From: Nocardioides solisilvae
Lineage (GTDB): Bacteria; Actinomycetota; Actinomycetes; Propionibacteriales; Nocardioidaceae
Reading direction: 5' to 3'
DNA: 64,000 nucleotides
Assembly: GCF_003194625.1 (NCBI RefSeq)
Contig: NZ_QHKX01000001.1
Coordinates: 1,194,392 to 1,258,391, forward strand
Part shown: positions 18,006 through 27,186 of the stretch, piece after piece
Numbering within the stretch: position 1 is the first letter of the stretch
Layout of the letters: the number at the start of each line of letters is the position of its first letter
The notes under the pieces: generated by a model
Databases searched by the model: none
Told to the model about the DNA's origin: nothing
The model's input: the letters and a program-made list of their open reading frames with translations, nothing else
Translations under genes and position numbers: made by a program

Positions 18006-20195
18006 TCAGGCCCGACGCCGTCGCTGACGCTCGATCAGCGCCTCGTGGAGATGCACGTCACCCCCGCGCCGCTCCCACTCGCCGTCGGGGCCGAGCTCCC
18101 ACGCCGAGGTGCCGGGGTCGAAGGCGAGGTCGAGCAGCCCGCCCACCCGCTCGACGAGCGCCTGGTCGGGGAGCCGGACCAGCACCTCGACCCGCCGGTC
18201 GAGGTTGCGGTGCATCATGTCGGCCGACCCGATCCACGCGGTCGGGTCGCCGCCGGCCTCGAACCAGAAGATCCGGCTGTGCTCCAGGAAGCGGCCCAGC
18301 ACCGACCGCACCCGCACGGTCTCCGACAGGCCCGGTACGCCGGGGCGCAGCGCGCAGATGCCGCGCACGAGCAGCTCGACCGGGACGCCCGCCTGGGAGG
18401 CGAGGTAGAGCGCGTCGACGACCGCCTCGTCGACCACCGAGTTGGCCTTGACCCGGATCCGCGCCGGCCGCCCCGCGCGGTGGTGGGCGACCTCGGCGTG
18501 GATCTGGTCGACGAGCCCGTCGCGGACGGTCGCGGGCGCCACCAGCAGCGTCTCGTAGGTCGCGTGGCGGGAGATCCCGGAGATGTTGTTGAAGAGGTGG
18601 GCGACGTCCTCGCCGATGGCGTCGTCGCAGGTCAGCAGGCCCAGGTCCTCGTAGGTGCGGGCGGTCTTGGGGTTGTAGTTGCCGGTGCCGATGTGGGTGT
18701 AGCGACGGATCCGGCCGTCGGGCTCCTCGCGCACCACCATGGAGAGCTTGCAGTGGGTCTTGAGCCCGACCAGCCCGTAGACGACGTGGCAGCCGGCCTG
18801 CTCGAGCTTGCGGGCCCAGCGGATGTTGGCCTGCTCGTCGAAGCGCGCCTTGATCTCGACGATCACGAGCACCTGCTTGCCGGCCTCGGCGGCGTCGACC
18901 AGGGCGTCGATCACGGGGGAGTCGCCCGAGGTGCGGTAGAGCGTCTGCTTGATCGCCAGCACGTGCGGGTCGGCGGCGGCCTGCTCGAGGAACCGCTGCA
19001 CCGAGGTGGCGAAGGAGTCGTAGGGGTGGTGCAGCAGCACGTCGTGCCGGCGTACCGCCTCGAAGACGTCGACCGGCGAGGAGGACTCGACCTCGGCCAG
19101 CAGCGGGTGGGTGGTCGGCACGAACGCCGGGTACTGCAGGTCCTCGCGGGGCAGGTCGGCGATGCCGTGCAGGCCGCGCAGGTCGAGCGGGCCGGGGAGG
19201 GTGAAGACCTCGTCGGCCTGGACGCCGAGCTCGGAGACGAGCAGGTCGCGCATCCGGCCGGTCATGGTCTCCTCGACCTCGAGCCGCACCGGCGGCCCGA
19301 ACTTGCGCCGCAGCAGCTCCTTCTCGAGCGCCTTGAGCAGGTTCTCGGCGTCGTCCTCCTCGACCTCGAGGTCCTCGTTGCGGGTGACCCGGAAGGTGTG
19401 GGAGCGGACCACCTCCATGCCGGGGAAGAGCCGCTTGAGGTGCTCGCGGATGACGTCCTCCAGGGGCACGAAGCGCTGGTTGCCGAGCGGCACGAAGCGG
19501 TTGAAGACGGGCGGCACCTTGACCCGGGCGAAGTGCTCGGTCCCGGTCTCGGGGTCGCGGACGATGACGGCGAGGTTGAGCGAGAGCCCCGAGATGTAGG
19601 GGAAGGGGTGGGCCGGGTCGACGGCGAGCGGCGTGAGGACGGGGAAGACCCGCTCCTTGAAGATCCGCTTGCAGTACTTCTGCTCCTCCCGGGTCAGCCC
19701 CTCCCAGCGGACGAGCTCGATCCCCTCCTCGCGCAGCGCCGGGATGAGGTCGTCGAGGAAGAGCCGCGCCTGCCGCTCCATCAGCGCCCCGGCCTGCAGC
19801 GAGATCTGCTCGAGCACCTCGCGCGGCATCAGCCCCGAGGCGGCCCGGACGGCGACGCCCGCGGCGATCCGCCGCTTGAGGCCGGCGACGCGCACCATGA
19901 AGAACTCGTCGAGGTTGCTGGTGAAGATGGCCAGGAAGCGGGCCCGCTCCAGCAGCGGCACCGAGGGGTCCTCGGCAAGCTCGAGCACCCGCTGGTTGAA
20001 GCGCAGCCAGGAGAGCTCGCGGTCGAGGAACCGGTCGGAGAACTCCTCGACCGCCGCGACCGTCTCGGCGTCGGGGACGTACGGCGGCTCCACGTCGAAG
20101 GTGTCCGACGGGTGGGCGAAGGGCTCGCCGTCGAGCGGCCCCTCCTCGCTGGCGGCACCGACGTGGGTGGGGAGCGAGGCGGACGGCGAGCTCAT
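18006..20195 (-). CDS. ppk: Polyphosphate kinase 1
   Basis: 729-residue enzyme that reversibly makes inorganic polyphosphate from ATP. The N-terminal domain begins with [21 protein letters not shown] near residue 50. The catalytic core shows [26 protein letters not shown], and [13 protein letters not shown], whose His is the phosphorylated residue in the family. ATG 20195 gives about 50 residues before the conserved part; a large open frame upstream on this strand is read-through of GC-rich sequence. A PHO box lies 19 bases upstream, linking polyphosphate storage to the phosphate regulon. Confidence 0.96.
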   Translation of the reverse strand: MSSPSASLPTHVGAASEEGPLDGEPFAHPSDTFDVEPPYVPDAETVAAVEEFSDRFLDRELSWLRFNQRVLELAEDPSVPLLERARFLAIFTSNLDEFFMVRVAGLKRRIAAGVAVRAASGLMPREVLEQISLQAGALMERQARLFLDDLIPALREEGIELVRWEGLTREEQKYCKRIFKERVFPVLTPLAVDPAHPFPYISGLSLNLAVIVRDPETGTEHFARVKVPPVFNRFVPLGNQRFVPLEDVIREHLKRLFPGMEVVRSHTFRVTRNEDLEVEEDDAENLLKALEKELLRRKFGPPVRLEVEETMTGRMRDLLVSELGVQADEVFTLPGPLDLRGLHGIADLPREDLQYPAFVPTTHPLLAEVESSSPVDVFEAVRRHDVLLHHPYDSFATSVQRFLEQAAADPHVLAIKQTLYRTSGDSPVIDALVDAAEAGKQVLVIVEIKARFDEQANIRWARKLEQAGCHVVYGLVGLKTHCKLSMVVREEPDGRIRRYTHIGTGNYNPKTARTYEDLGLLTCDDAIGEDVAHLFNNISGISRHATYETLLVAPATVRDGLVDQIHAEVAHHRAGRPARIRVKANSVVDEAVVDALYLASQAGVPVELLVRGICALRPGVPGLSETVRVRSVLGRFLEHSRIFWFEAGGDPTAWIGSADMMHRNLDRRVEVLVRLPDQALVERVGGLLDLAFDPGTSAWELGPDGEWERRGGDVHLHEALIERQRRRRA

Positions 20196-20213
20196 GCTCG
20201 CCAGTGTGGCACC

Positions 20214-20235
20214 GCGAGGTGAACGGCGGGTGACG
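20214..20235 (-). promoter_or_regulatory. Probable PHO box upstream of ppk
   Basis: Read on the minus strand, two adjacent 11-base units, CGTCACCCGCC and GTTCACCTCGC, fit the PhoP direct-repeat pattern; the second is canonical and the first deviates at the outer positions. It ends only 19 bases before the ppk ATG, so the transcript would be short-leadered or leaderless, or PhoP binding would overlap the start. Confidence 0.65.
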
Positions 20236-20242
20236 CCGCGGC

Positions 20243-20668
20243 TCAGCGCTCCAGCACGAGGGTGACCGGCCCGTCGTTGACCGACTCGACCTGCATGTCG
20301 GCGCCGAAGACCCCCTTCTCCACGTGGGCGCCGAGGGCGACGAGCTCGCCGCAGACGGCGTCGTACACGGGCTCGCTGACCGCGCCCGGGGCGGCCGCCG
20401 ACCAGGTGGGGCGGCGGCCCTTGACGGCGTCGCCGTAGAGGGTGAACTGGCTGACCACGAGGATCGGCGCGCCCACCTCGGAGGCGGAGCGCTCCTCGCG
20501 CAGCAGCCGCAGGTCCCAGATCTTGCGGGCCATCCAGGCGACCTGCTCGGGGCCGTCGTCGTGGGTCACGCCCAGGTAGACGAGCAGGCCGGGCTTCGGA
20601 AGCGAACCGACAATCTTTCCGTCGACGGAGACCGTTGCCGACACAACTCGCTGGATCACGGCGCGCAC
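20243..20668 (-). CDS. dtd: D-aminoacyl-tRNA deacylase
   Basis: 141-residue Dtd. It removes D-amino acids, and glycine from tRNA-Ala, during translation quality control. The two catalytic signatures are intact: SQFTLYGD and the cross-subunit NDGPVT. GTG 20668 gives [17 protein letters not shown], matching the family's MRAVIQRV start. The gene lies just upstream of ppk with the ppk PHO box between them, so ppk probably has its own promoter. Confidence 0.95.
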   Translation of the reverse strand: MRAVIQRVVSATVSVDGKIVGSLPKPGLLVYLGVTHDDGPEQVAWMARKIWDLRLLREERSASEVGAPILVVSQFTLYGDAVKGRRPTWSAAAPGAVSEPVYDAVCGELVALGAHVEKGVFGADMQVESVNDGPVTLVLER

Positions 20669-20720
20669 GAAGAAGATCCTCCTGTGGGGGGCTGGGTCGG
20701 ACGGTGCCGAGTCTGCCACC

Positions 20721-21584
20721 ATGGGCCGCATGCCCACGCCCACCCTCGCGCCCGACTCCCTTCTCGTCACCGTCGCGCCCACCGGCGCGGAGACCGCCAA
20801 GGCCGACTGCCCCCAGCTGCCCACCACGCTCGAGGAGCTCGTCGCCACCGCACGCGACTGCGAGGCGGCGGGCGCGGCGATGGTCCACGTCCACGTGCGC
20901 GACGGCGACCACCGGCCGACCCTCGACGGCGGGCTGCTCAAGGAGACCGTCGCCGCGCTGCGGCAGGAGACCGACCTCGTCGTCCAGCTCTCGACGGGCG
21001 GCTCGGTCCACGACCCGCTGGCCGAGCGGCTCAAGGTGCTCGACGCCGAGCCCGACTCCTGCAGCCTCACGATGGGGACCACCAACTTCGGCGACGACGT
21101 CTTCTCCAACCCGTGGCCGTTCGTGGTCGAGCTCTACCAGCTGGCCCAGGAGCGCGCGGTGGTGCCGGAGTTCGAGCTCTTCGACCTCGGCCAGGTGCAC
21201 GCGCTGGTCCGGCTGCTCGACCGGTACGGGCTGCCCGCCGGCGGCAGGGTCCACGTCGACCTCGTCATGGGCGTCCCGGGCGGGATGGACGGCACCGCCT
21301 CGGCGATGGTCGCCGCGGTCCACGACCTGCCCGCCGAGGTGACCTCGTGGTCGGCGACCGGGATCGGCCGGACCACCCTGCCCGTGATGCTCGGGGCGCT
21401 GTCGATGGGCGGCCACCTCCGCGTCGGCATGGAGGACGTGCTGACGATCAGCCGCGGCGTCCCCGTGGAGTCCAACGCCCAGCTGGTACGCCGTGCCGTC
21501 GAGGCCGGCGCGCTGGCGCAGCGCGGCCCCATGTCGCCCGCCGCGGCGCGCGAGCTCCTCGGCGTGCGCCCCGCGTCGAGATAG
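20721..21584 (+). CDS. 3-keto-5-aminohexanoate cleavage (BKACE) family enzyme
   Basis: 287-residue TIM-barrel enzyme of the BKACE family. These enzymes split beta-keto acids with acetyl-CoA into acetoacetate and a new CoA ester, using Zn. The metal motif VHVHVRD near residue 55 and the STGG loop are present; the typical C-terminal GxEDVL reads GMEDVL. The substrate is not predictable. ATG 20721 and ATG 20730 are both possible, with no clear ribosome site. Its TAG stop is supplied by a 64-bp repeat. It is divergent from dtd. Confidence 0.88.
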   Translation: MGRMPTPTLAPDSLLVTVAPTGAETAKADCPQLPTTLEELVATARDCEAAGAAMVHVHVRDGDHRPTLDGGLLKETVAALRQETDLVVQLSTGGSVHDPLAERLKVLDAEPDSCSLTMGTTNFGDDVFSNPWPFVVELYQLAQERAVVPEFELFDLGQVHALVRLLDRYGLPAGGRVHVDLVMGVPGGMDGTASAMVAAVHDLPAEVTSWSATGIGRTTLPVMLGALSMGGHLRVGMEDVLTISRGVPVESNAQLVRRAVEAGALAQRGPMSPAAARELLGVRPASR

Positions 21585-21643
21585 TCCCCCACAGTCTGAC
21601 CATCGACACGCCGGCCCCCTTGGGCAGAATGTGGGGGACTATC
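21580..21643 (+). repeat. 64-bp palindromic element, copy 5
   Basis: The best-preserved copy. GATAGTCCCCCAC at 21580-21592 and GTGGGGGACTATC at 21631-21643 are perfect inverted repeats, with inner arms TCTGACC and GGGCAGA and core GACACGCCGG in plus orientation. TAG at 21582-21584 is the stop codon of the BKACE gene. Confidence 0.95.
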
Positions 21644-21671
21644 CCGAGGGAGCGCAGGCATCAGGCCCGCG

Positions 21672-22034
21672 TCAGTAGACGAGCGCCTGCACGCCGTCCT
21701 CCAGGACCTCCTCGGTGAACAGCGCGGCCCCGGCGATCCGGGCGCCGGCGACGAGGGCGTCCTCGGTGATTCCGCGGCGCGCGGCGCACTGGGTGCAGAC
21801 CGTGAGGCTGCCGTCGGCCAGGACGGCGTCGCGCAGCGTGGCGAGCGGGGTGGCGAGCGGCAGCCCGAGCTCCTCCGCCCGGTCGGGCAGCCCGAGCCAC
21901 GCGGCCTCGCCCGTCAGCCAGACCGAGACCCGCGCCCCGGAGGCGACGGCGGCGGCGGCGACGGTGAAGGCCTGGTTGAGCCGCTCGGGCTCCTCGGTGC
22001 CGCAGGTGACCTTGACGACGAGGGGACGAGTCAT
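21672..22034 (-). CDS. DsrE-family sulfur-transfer-like protein
   Basis: 120-residue DsrE/F-fold protein. It starts MTRPLVVKVTCGTEEPERLNQAF and has the alternating beta-helix pattern of the fold. A CxxC (VCTQCAARRG, Cys residues about 80 and 83) sits where the family carries its persulfide-bearing Cys. DsrE-like proteins relay sulfur between enzymes; no partners are adjacent, so the role is unknown. ATG 22034 is the only reasonable start. Confidence 0.8.
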   Translation of the reverse strand: MTRPLVVKVTCGTEEPERLNQAFTVAAAAVASGARVSVWLTGEAAWLGLPDRAEELGLPLATPLATLRDAVLADGSLTVCTQCAARRGITEDALVAGARIAGAALFTEEVLEDGVQALVY

Positions 22035-22059
22035 CCCCCCAGCCTAGGAGAGGCGCGGC

Positions 22060-22761
22060 TCAGGCGTCGGCCCGCAGGGTCTCCACCAAGATCCGGGCGA
22101 GGTCGACCCCCTGCTCGGTGAAGCGGTCGAGCGGGACCTCGATCTCGTCCAGCAGCAAGGACGACCCCAGGAGGTAGACGAGCCGTCCCTCGGCGGTCGC
22201 GACCACCTCGACCATCCGGGGGCCGGTCGTCCCGTCGTCGTACTCCTCGAAGCCCGACGAGACCCAGCCCCGGACGCCCGGGCCGAGCCGGTCGTCGAGG
22301 GGGGTGACGCGCATGTAGCCCCACGGGTTCTGCAGGAGGCGCCGCAGCTGGCGCTCGGTACGCGGCGGGTCGGTGTCGTCCTCGACCTGCCACGTGAAGG
22401 GGACCGTCTCGAAGATGTCACGCGAGACCAGGTCGCACAGCAGCGCACCCGTGCGGACCCCGGTCCCGCTCTCGACCCTCAGCCGCTCCCCGAAGAGCTC
22501 GGAGGCCTGCTCGTCGGTGATCAGGCACTCCCGCTCGGCCATGCGGCGGCCGTCGTCCGCGGCGGTGGCCGAAGCCGTCGGCGTGGGCGATCCCGTGGGC
22601 GATCCCGTGGGCGACCCGGTGGGCGACTCCCGTACGCCGTCGGGCTCGTCGTCGCCGGTGCACCCCGTCAGCCCGGGGGCCAGCCCCAGGACGGCCGCCA
22701 CCGTCGCGCCCGCCAGCACCCGCGTCGTACGCACCCGCCCCGCCCTCTGCCTCGCCCCCAT
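22060..22761 (-). CDS. Hypothetical lipoprotein with GSPT tandem repeat
   Basis: 233-residue predicted lipoprotein. The signal peptide has basic residues, a hydrophobic stretch and the lipobox LTGC. It is followed by acidic residues and a low-complexity (Gly-Ser-Pro-Thr)n linker. The soluble part begins with ECLITDEQASELFG and resembles solute-binding DUF3558-type lipoproteins of actinomycetes, with Cys residues in ECLI and LLCDL that could pair. ATG 22761 is favoured over ATG 22770 because GGTAGGA then sits at a normal distance. The role is unknown. Confidence 0.7.
   Translation of the reverse strand: MGARQRAGRVRTTRVLAGATVAAVLGLAPGLTGCTGDDEPDGVRESPTGSPTGSPTGSPTPTASATAADDGRRMAERECLITDEQASELFGERLRVESGTGVRTGALLCDLVSRDIFETVPFTWQVEDDTDPPRTERQLRRLLQNPWGYMRVTPLDDRLGPGVRGWVSSGFEEYDDGTTGPRMVEVVATAEGRLVYLLGSSLLLDEIEVPLDRFTEQGVDLARILVETLRADA
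22583..22630. repeat. Four 12-bp tandem repeats inside the lipoprotein gene
   Basis: GTGGGCGATCCC repeats four times in tandem with small changes. On the coding (minus) strand it encodes the Gly-Ser-Pro-Thr linker. Copy number is likely to vary by slippage, changing linker length without a frameshift. Confidence 0.85.
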
Positions 22762-22794
22762 GGGCGACATTCCTACCGCACTACAGTGGGCGCC

Positions 22795-23289
22795 ATGCCG
22801 TTCGAGCTCCCCGACAACCTCCACCCGAACTGCGGCCCGGTCGCCTGGCTGCTCGGCACCTGGCGCGGCAACGGCCACGGCGACTACCCGACGATCGAGA
22901 AGTTCCAGTTCCGCCAGGAGCTGATCTTCACCCACGACGGGCGCCCCTTCTTCCACTACATGTCCCGCGCCGAGATCGTCGACGAGCAGGGCGAGAAGGT
23001 CCGCGACGCCGCGATCGAGACGGGCTTCCTGCGCTGCCCCGAGCCGGGGAAGATCGAGTTCCTGCTCAGCCACAACACCGGCTTCGTGGAGCTCTGGCAC
23101 GGCGAGGCCGACGGCGGCAAGCTCGACCTCACCACCGACGCGGTGGTCCGCACCGAGACGGCCAAGGAGGTCACGGGCGGCAAGCGGCTCTACGGCAACG
23201 TCGAGGGCGACCTGCTCTACGCCTACGACATGGCCGCGGTCGGGCAGCCCCTGCAGCCGCACCTGTGGGCCAGGCTCAAGCGGGCGTGA
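22795..23289 (+). CDS. Nitrobindin (heme-binding peroxynitrite isomerase)
   Basis: 164-residue beta-barrel heme protein. The barrel motif GTWRGNGHGDYPTI near residue 21 is the family's GxWxGxG signature, and a conserved C-terminal region (QPLQPHLWARLKRA) carries the His that ligates heme. Mycobacterial and human homologues turn peroxynitrite into nitrate. I chose ATG 22795 rather than GTG 22786 because the conserved MPFELPDNLHPNCG begins there. It overlaps the fur-family start by 4 bases. Confidence 0.92.
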   Translation: MPFELPDNLHPNCGPVAWLLGTWRGNGHGDYPTIEKFQFRQELIFTHDGRPFFHYMSRAEIVDEQGEKVRDAAIETGFLRCPEPGKIEFLLSHNTGFVELWHGEADGGKLDLTTDAVVRTETAKEVTGGKRLYGNVEGDLLYAYDMAAVGQPLQPHLWARLKRA

Positions 23290-23762
23290 CCGTGGCGGTC
23301 GGGGAGCAGCGGGAGCAGGAGCGGCGCGAGCAGCGGCGGGCCGACCAGCTCGCGCAGGCGCTGCGCAACAGCGGCTACCGGCTGACCCCGCAGCGCCGGC
23401 TCGTCCTGGACGCGGTCACCGCCCTGGGCCACGCGACGCCCGACGAGATCCGCGAGCACGTGAGCGACAAGGCCAACCTGTCGACGGTCTACCGCGCGCT
23501 GGAGGTGCTGGAGGAGCTGGGCCTGGTCCGGCACACCCACCTCAGCGACCGGGCCCCGACCTACCACTCCACCGGCGAGCCGCCCCACTTCCACCTGGTC
23601 TGCCGGAATTGCCGCAAAGTCACGTCGGTTGACCCGGGGAAGGCCGAGCCGCTCCTGGTGCGGCTGCGCGCCGACCACGGCTTCGTGACCGACGTGGGGC
23701 ACCTGGCGATCTTCGGACGATGTGAGGACTGTGATGAGCACGGCGACCAGCCCGTTCCTTGA
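23286..23762 (+). CDS. Fur family metal-dependent transcriptional regulator
   Basis: 158-residue regulator. The winged helix (SGYRLTPQRRLVLDAV through STVYRALEVLEELGLV) precedes the dimerisation domain with the metal motif HFHLVCRNC. Two CxxC pairs (CRNC and CEDC) form the structural zinc site. It could be a Zur, Fur or peroxide sensor; residues alone do not decide. GTG 23286 overlaps the nitrobindin stop (GTGA) and skips a poor N-terminus. Co-transcription with nitrobindin hints at redox or iron control. Confidence 0.9.
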   Translation: MTVAVGEQREQERREQRRADQLAQALRNSGYRLTPQRRLVLDAVTALGHATPDEIREHVSDKANLSTVYRALEVLEELGLVRHTHLSDRAPTYHSTGEPPHFHLVCRNCRKVTSVDPGKAEPLLVRLRADHGFVTDVGHLAIFGRCEDCDEHGDQPVP

Positions 23763-24681
23763 CCGAGTCGGTGCCGTGGGCGGTGACGGGGTCGACGCCC
23801 CGGTGGCCGCGCACTACGGCTCCTTCAACCTCGAGCAGCGCACCCTGGCGGGCGGCGACGGCTTCGTCGACCTCTCGCACCGCGACGTCTTCCGGGTGAC
23901 CGGGCCCGACCGGCTCGCCTGGCTCCACTCGCTCACCACCCAGCACCTCGAGGCGCTGCCTCCGCGGACCCCCACGCAGGCGCTCGTGCTCAGCCCGCAG
24001 GGCCACGTCGAGCACCACTTCCACGGCGTCGACGACGGCGAGGAGACGTTCCTGGCCCACACCGAGCCGGGAGCCGGCGCGGCGCTCGTGCGGTGGCTGG
24101 ACCGGATGCGCTTCATGATGCGCGTCGAGGTCTCGCTCGCCGAGGAGCTGGCGGTGACGTGGCGGCCGACCGGCGGCGGCACCTTCGACGTGGTGCCCCG
24201 CGACCAGCTCGAGGCGTACGCCGCCGCGGCCGGCCCGGCGTGCGGGCTGTGGGCCTACGAGGCGCTGCGGATCGAGCGCGGGGAGGCGCGGTTCGGGGTC
24301 GACACCGACCACCGCACCATCCCCAACGAGGCGGGCTGGATCGGCTCGGCCGTCCACCTCGACAAGGGCTGCTACCGGGGCCAGGAGACGGTGGCGCGGG
24401 TGCACACCCTCGGCCGCCCGCCGCGCCGGCTCACGCTGCTCCACCTCGACGGCTCGGAGAACAGGCTGCCCACCGCCGGCGCCGACGTGCTGCACGGCGA
24501 CAAGGTGGTGGGCTTCGTCGGCTCCTCGGCCCGCCACCACGAGCTCGGTCCGATCGCGCTCGCGATGCTCAAGCGCAACGTCCCGGTCGACGCCCCGCTC
24601 TCGGTGGAGGGCATGCCGGCGGGCCAGGAGGTCGTGGTCGACCCCGAGGTCGGCCTGCACGTGCGACCGCGGCTGCGCTGA
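23734..24681 (+). CDS. ygfZ: Folate-binding protein YgfZ
   Basis: 315-residue aminomethyltransferase-like protein that supports iron-sulfur cluster enzymes with tetrahydrofolate. The diagnostic motif KGCYRGQE is present near residue 214. The N-terminal folate domain starts VDLSHRDVFRVTGPDRLAWLHSLTT. ATG 23734 lies inside the fur-family gene; GTG 23722 is an alternative. With nitrobindin and Fur it forms a coupled three-gene set centred on heme, iron and redox. Confidence 0.92.
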   Translation: MSTATSPFLDRVGAVGGDGVDAPVAAHYGSFNLEQRTLAGGDGFVDLSHRDVFRVTGPDRLAWLHSLTTQHLEALPPRTPTQALVLSPQGHVEHHFHGVDDGEETFLAHTEPGAGAALVRWLDRMRFMMRVEVSLAEELAVTWRPTGGGTFDVVPRDQLEAYAAAAGPACGLWAYEALRIERGEARFGVDTDHRTIPNEAGWIGSAVHLDKGCYRGQETVARVHTLGRPPRRLTLLHLDGSENRLPTAGADVLHGDKVVGFVGSSARHHELGPIALAMLKRNVPVDAPLSVEGMPAGQEVVVDPEVGLHVRPRLR

Positions 24682-24702
24682 CGCCGTACGACGCGGGGTC
24701 GG

Positions 24703-25506
24703 TCAGCGGCGCGCGTACATGACGTGCGTGTCGGCGTCGGCGTGGGTGAAGCCGAGGCCGGTGTAGGTCGCGACGGCCGCCTCGTTGTCGGCCTCGACGT
24801 AGAGGATCACCTCGGAGACCCCCCGGGTGGCCAGATGGTCCAGCCCGGCGCGGGTGAGGAGCCGGCCCAGGCCCCGGCCCTGCGCGGCCGGGTCGACCCC
24901 GACGACGTAGACCTCGCCCTGCTGCGAGGAGTGCTGCTTGGTCCAGTGGAAGCCCAGCATCCCACCGCGCCGGTCGGTCGCGACGATCAGGCCCTCGGGG
25001 TCGAACCACGGCTCGGCCATCCGCAGGCCGAGGTTCTCGGCGTCCATGGCGCCCTGCTCGGGGTGGCTGGCGAAGGCGGCGGCGTTGACCCGGAGCAGCT
25101 CGTCGCGGTCCTCGTCGCGCCAGCTGCGCACGACGACGTCGGCCGGGGGCTCGAGCGGCGGCAGCTCCTCGGCGCTGCGGCGCATCACCCACAGGTCGCG
25201 CACCCGCTCCCACCCGAAGTGGGCCGCCAGCGCCGCCGCGGCGGGGTGGTTGCCGTGGCTCCACGCCCGGGCGGCCTCGGGGTGCTCGGCCAGGACCTGC
25301 TCCAGCAGGTCGCCCCCGAGCCCACGGCCCCGCACCGGCGGGTCGACCACCAGGGCCAGCTCGTCCCCGCGGACGAGCGCCAGGCACCCGTCGCGGCGCA
25401 GCGTGCGCACCCGTCCGGTGCGCAGGGCCATCAGGGTGGCCTCGTCGAACGGGGCGACCCCGTCGGTCGCCTCGGCGCGGGAGATCAGGGCCTCGAGCGT
25501 GGGCAT
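24703..25506 (-). CDS. mshD: Mycothiol synthase (acetyltransferase) MshD
   Basis: 267-residue protein with two GNAT domains. It transfers acetyl from acetyl-CoA to the Cys-GlcN-Ins amine in the last step of mycothiol synthesis, the main thiol of actinomycetes. The N-terminal domain has VDPPVRGRGLGGDLLEQ and the active C-terminal domain has YVVGVDPAAQGRGLGRLLT, both acetyl-CoA pyrophosphate loops. HWTKQH before the second loop is typical of MshD. ATG 25506 gives a normal length. The gene is convergent with ygfZ. Confidence 0.94.
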   Translation of the reverse strand: MPTLEALISRAEATDGVAPFDEATLMALRTGRVRTLRRDGCLALVRGDELALVVDPPVRGRGLGGDLLEQVLAEHPEAARAWSHGNHPAAAALAAHFGWERVRDLWVMRRSAEELPPLEPPADVVVRSWRDEDRDELLRVNAAAFASHPEQGAMDAENLGLRMAEPWFDPEGLIVATDRRGGMLGFHWTKQHSSQQGEVYVVGVDPAAQGRGLGRLLTRAGLDHLATRGVSEVILYVEADNEAAVATYTGLGFTHADADTHVMYARR

Positions 25507-25668
25507 GGCCCGACCCTAGGCGATGGGGCGGCGCAGCCGACGTGAGGCTGGCGGGGGTGCCTGGGGCGAACGTGGAGGCCGCGGCGTACCAGGTGCGTGC
25601 CGGACTCCACGACGACGGTTCTCCACAGGGGTCCGGTGGCCGGCGTCGATCTGCGCCACGCTCGTCGC

Positions 25669-26389
25669 ATGGCCCCGTCGCCCTCCCTGCCCCCGGTCGT
25701 GGCCCAGCAGGACGGCGTGGTCTCGCGGGCGCAGCTGCTCTCGGCCGGGCTCCTGCCGCACGACCTCGAGCGGCTGGTGCGCCGCCGGGTCCTGACCAGG
25801 CTCCACCGGGCGGTGTACGTCGACCACACCGGCGCGCTCTCGTGGTCCCAGCGCTGCTGGGCGGCGTGCCTGGCGGTCTGGCCGGCTGCCCTGCACCTCG
25901 ACTCCGCTCTCCCGGAGCCGTACCAGCGCGGCGCGGCTGGGAGCGGCGCTCGAGCTGGAGCAGCGGGTGCGCAGGCGCCGGCTGCTCTCCCTGCTGCTGA
26001 CCGACCTGGAGCGGGGCACCCACTCGGTGCTGGAGCACGGCTACACGAGTCGGGTGGTCCTGCCGCACGGACTGCCGCCGCCCACCCACCGGCAGGCGCT
26101 GCGCCGCGGCCCGCGCGGGCGGGAGTACCGCGACGTGGAGCACGAGGACCTCGGCGTGATCGTGGAGCTCGACGGCAGCCGGTGGCACGACGACGCCCGC
26201 GCTGCCGACTCCGACGCCCGACGCGACCTCGACGATTTGGCAGCCGGGCAGGTGGTGGTGCGGCTGCGCCACCCGCAGGTGTACGGCGACCCGTGCGGCA
26301 CCGCCGTCCGGCTCGGCGCCGTCTTCAGGGTGCGCGGGTGGACCGGCCGGCTGCGCCGCTGCGGCCCGACGTGCTCCGTGGCGCCCTGA
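25669..26389 (+). pseudogene. Decayed AbiEi-like/DUF559-type gene
   Basis: The N-terminal half is in one frame from ATG 25669: VVAQQDGVVSRAQLLSAGL, the winged-helix AbiEi-like domain, up to about ALHLDSAL near 25910. From about 25930 the homologous sequence continues in the next frame: AARLGAALELEQRVRRRRLL, then EHEDLGVIVELDGSRWH, the DUF559 nuclease-like end. The middle domain expected between them is missing, so both a deletion and a frame change have occurred. It is related in layout to the intact gene at 14161. Confidence 0.8.
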
Positions 26390-26403
26390 GCGGGCGGCGA
26401 CCG

Positions 26404-27129
26404 TCAGCTGTCGGCGGTCTCCTGCTCGGCGGCCGCGCGCTCCTCGGAGCGGGTGGGCAGCACGAAGCGGTAGCCGACGTTGCGGACCGTCCCGATGAGC
26501 GTCTCGTGCTCCGGGCCGAGCTTGGCGCGCAGCCGGCGCACGTGGACGTCGACCGTGCGGGTGCCGCCGAAGTAGTCGTAGCCCCAGACCTCCTGGAGCA
26601 GCTGCTGGCGGCTGAAGACCCGCCCCGGGTGCTGGGCGAGGTACTTGAGGAGCTCGAACTCCTTGAAGGTGAGGTCGAGCGGCCGGCCGCCGATCCGGGC
26701 CGTGTAGGAGGCGTCGTCGACCACCACCTCGCCGGAGCGGATGACGTGGGCCTCGGGGTCGGCGTCGGCGCGGGCCGCGGCCAGCCGCCCGGTGGCGAGC
26801 CGGATCCGGGCCTCCAGCTCGGCGGGGCCGCAGGTGTGCAGCACGACGTCGTCCATGCCCCAGTCGTGCGCGACGACCGAGAGCCCGCCCTCGGTCACCA
26901 CCAGGACGACCGGGACGTCGGCGCCGGTGGTGCGGATCAGGCGGCAGAGGTCGCGGGCGTGGGCGAGGTCCTGCCGCCCGTCGACGAGCACGAGGTCGGC
27001 GTCGGGCGCCTCGAGCAGGGCGCTGCCCTCGGCCGGGAGGATCTTGACCGAGTGGGGCAGCAGGGTCAGGCTCGGGAGCACCTCGGCGGAGGGCTGGAGG
27101 GCGCTGGTCAGCAGCAACAGGGTGCTCAT
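26404..27129 (-). CDS. glnR: Nitrogen-metabolism response regulator GlnR
   Basis: 241-residue OmpR-family regulator. The start [20 protein letters not shown] and the DNA-binding part [38 protein letters not shown] and [12 protein letters not shown] match what I recall of Streptomyces GlnR nearly residue for residue. GlnR is an orphan regulator without an adjacent kinase that controls nitrogen assimilation genes; none is adjacent here. ATG 27129 is preceded on the minus strand by GGAGG. It is divergent from the MoaD-like gene with a 57-base shared promoter region. Confidence 0.92.
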   Translation of the reverse strand: MSTLLLLTSALQPSAEVLPSLTLLPHSVKILPAEGSALLEAPDADLVLVDGRQDLAHARDLCRLIRTTGADVPVVLVVTEGGLSVVAHDWGMDDVVLHTCGPAELEARIRLATGRLAAARADADPEAHVIRSGEVVVDDASYTARIGGRPLDLTFKEFELLKYLAQHPGRVFSRQQLLQEVWGYDYFGGTRTVDVHVRRLRAKLGPEHETLIGTVRNVGYRFVLPTRSEERAAAEQETADS

Positions 27130-27186
27130 GCGACACCTCCTCGCTCTGCTGCCCGGCTGTTTCCGGTGTGGGGGAGGATATAGGGC

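Noticed and set aside
17280..20222. 980-codon plus-strand open frame across DUF47 and ppk
   Set aside because: It is antisense to two well-supported genes and has the low-complexity Gly/Glu/Arg composition of a shadow frame.
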